From the NCBI GenBank assembly GCA_003313425.1, contig NHZP01000037.1, positions 248,001 through 312,000 on the forward strand: a DNA stretch of 64,000 bases. The letters run 5' to 3'. The notes beneath the pieces are model-generated. The model did not search any database. It was given only the letters and a program-made list of their open reading frames with translations, and was not told the origin of the DNA. The translations under genes and the position numbers were made by a program. The stretch comes from Pseudopyrenochaeta lycopersici (Eukaryota; Ascomycota; Dothideomycetes; Pleosporales; Pseudopyrenochaetaceae). This document shows positions 63,021-64,000 of the stretch, one piece after another. Position 1 is the stretch's first letter. Every line of letters begins with the position of its first letter.

Positions 63021-64000
63021 ATGGAGACCTCCCAGGGGCTTCCTAATACGCTATATGTTGGGCAGACGTTTATATCAATCCAGGCCGCAAAAGAGGCAGT
63101 TTTTCACGTTATGGCCTCCCAGAGGCTCTCTTTTAAAGTAACATCCAGCGACCCAACGAGATTCCACGCTAGTTGCCGTTCTAGCAGCGACACAGGGTGC
63201 AAATTCTTCATTCGAATCGCCTATATGAACCGATCCGACCACTTTGAGCTTCGAAAGTTCGTCCCTCATACCTGCGACCTTAGCTCCCATCACGACTGGA
63301 AAGCATCAAGCTCTGCGAGGCTTATTGCCCACCGGCATGGGGATATGGTTAAGAGCGATTTTCAAACAAAGCCGCGCCAGATCCAGAATGCTGAAAGACT
63401 TCAGCACTCAAATCAGATATCGTATAAGCAGGCGTGGCGCGCAAAGAAGGAGATCCAAAAGAGTACCTTTATGGACACAGAGAAGTCCTTCCAGCTTATC
63501 CTTCCATTCCTTGAGGCCATTACGGATAGCGGCTTAGACTCGAATACGGAGCTGGACGACGAAGGAAACTACGCCACTTCAAGGGCGAACGCTGCCATAT
63601 CTAGGGATGACGATGGAACCTTTGAATGGTGCCACGTGGCACCACGAGCTTGTATTCATGCATTTTGGCACTCCCGGAAGTTCATTTGTGTTGATGGTGC
63701 CCATATGAAATCGGACAACAACCTAGTTCTTCTTGTTATAACAATGCTTGACTCTAATGAGGAGATCCTGCCATTAATGTGGGGGTTCGCCAGAAGCGAG
63801 TCTAAAGAATCGTGGCTCAACTTTCTCCATGGTTTTAGGGAATATTTTCTGGACAACCTTGAGACGACTGAGCAAGAACGTACCAATTTTGAATATCTTA
63901 CAATCGTCAGCGACCGGGCAAAGGGTCTAATTCCAGCTATCTCGGAGGTATTCCCCAAAGCTTTCCATTATTGCTGCATACAACATCTTGCGGAGAACGT
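63021..64000 (+). CDS. Second MULE transposase, 5' part, open to the window end
   Basis: ATG at 63021 opens a frame with no stop through 64000 (326 codons so far). N-terminal zinc-type DNA-binding domain (FHASCRSSSDTGCKFFIRIA, KFVPHTCDL). Catalytic DDE domain: Asp225 in FICVDGAHMKS, LLVITMLDSNEEILPLMWGF, Asp298 in TIVSDRAKGL, then HYCCIQHLAENV, whose C..H pair is typical of Mutator transposases. The third acidic residue lies beyond the window. No damage is visible, unlike the adjoining MULE. Distinct in sequence from that one. Confidence 0.9.
   Translation, partial: METSQGLPNTLYVGQTFISIQAAKEAVFHVMASQRLSFKVTSSDPTRFHASCRSSSDTGCKFFIRIAYMNRSDHFELRKFVPHTCDLSSHHDWKASSSARLIAHRHGDMVKSDFQTKPRQIQNAERLQHSNQISYKQAWRAKKEIQKSTFMDTEKSFQLILPFLEAITDSGLDSNTELDDEGNYATSRANAAISRDDDGTFEWCHVAPRACIHAFWHSRKFICVDGAHMKSDNNLVLLVITMLDSNEEILPLMWGFARSESKESWLNFLHGFREYFLDNLETTEQERTNFEYLTIVSDRAKGLIPAISEVFPKAFHYCCIQHLAEN

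Noticed and set aside
1..64000. A single giant Starship-type element covering the window
   Set aside because: No DUF3435 tyrosine-recombinase captain is seen. The only tyrosine recombinase is of the Crypton type with GCR1_C, and the other elements have their own ends.

Overview
The window looks like a transposon-rich, accessory region of a filamentous ascomycete genome, probably of the Dothideomycetes/Pleosporales type; the species cannot be read from the sequence. The evidence is the gene content (HET-NACHT-WD40 NLR, CYP505 P450-reductase fusion, fungal Zn2Cys6 regulator remnant, DUF7924-type protein), short 44-88 nt introns with GTRNGT donors and CTAAC/CTGAC branch sites, and the typical fungal mobile elements (copia, Tad-like LINE, Fot1/pogo, Crypton, MULE).

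Layout. 1-1.4 kb: 3' end of a copia element with its 172-bp LTR. 1.9-6.7 kb: a DUF7924-like gene, then a pogo transposase with a lost catalytic Asp, fused to the remains of a Zn2Cys6 transcription factor. 7.7-11.1 kb: an open CYP505 gene (four exons, 1066 aa). 13.5-14.4 kb: truncated Crypton 3' end beside an ankyrin remnant. 14.8-15.6 kb: a secreted cupin. 16-26 kb: short inverted repeat modules, a 1198-aa HET-NACHT-WD40 NLR, a fold-back repeat and an intact Fot1-like transposase. 26-34.6 kb: mostly host-like genes (two small coiled-coil proteins, an ATP-dependent DNA ligase, a membrane protein) with chimeric LINE/MFS debris. 34.6-45.4 kb: solo LTRs, LINE, pogo and gene fragments, and one nearly complete copia element that lacks integrase. 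45.7-55.6 kb: a J-domain protein, a candidate GPI-anchored protein, a TIR element carrying TPR repeats, a repeat-bearing paralogue of the 27.4-kb gene, hAT and regulator fragments, a C2H2 protein and a truncated MFS transporter. 57-64 kb: a full-length Crypton with three in-frame stops, a 2984-bp MULE bounded by a perfect 9-bp target duplication, and the start of a second, open MULE transposase.

How the parts relate. Two states of mobile DNA sit side by side. The Crypton and the first MULE carry several nonsense codons, most of which can be reached by C-to-T change (CAG/CAA to TAG/TAA), the pattern expected from repeat-induced point mutation. The Fot1-like element, the second MULE and the copia gag and RT reading frames are open. 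Gene fragments (TPR, C2H2, GT69 mannosyltransferase, MFS, AAA ATPase, ankyrin, Zn2Cys6 regulator) are repeatedly joined to transposon ends. Best candidates for follow-up: a 70-bp inverted repeat module that bounds a TPR-carrying element exactly and also lies in inverted pairs around the NLR gene; a copia element with a half-tRNA(iMet)-type primer site, a UGA-CUA gag stop and a tandem-repeat leader; and a pair of fungal paralogues with exchanged N-termini.
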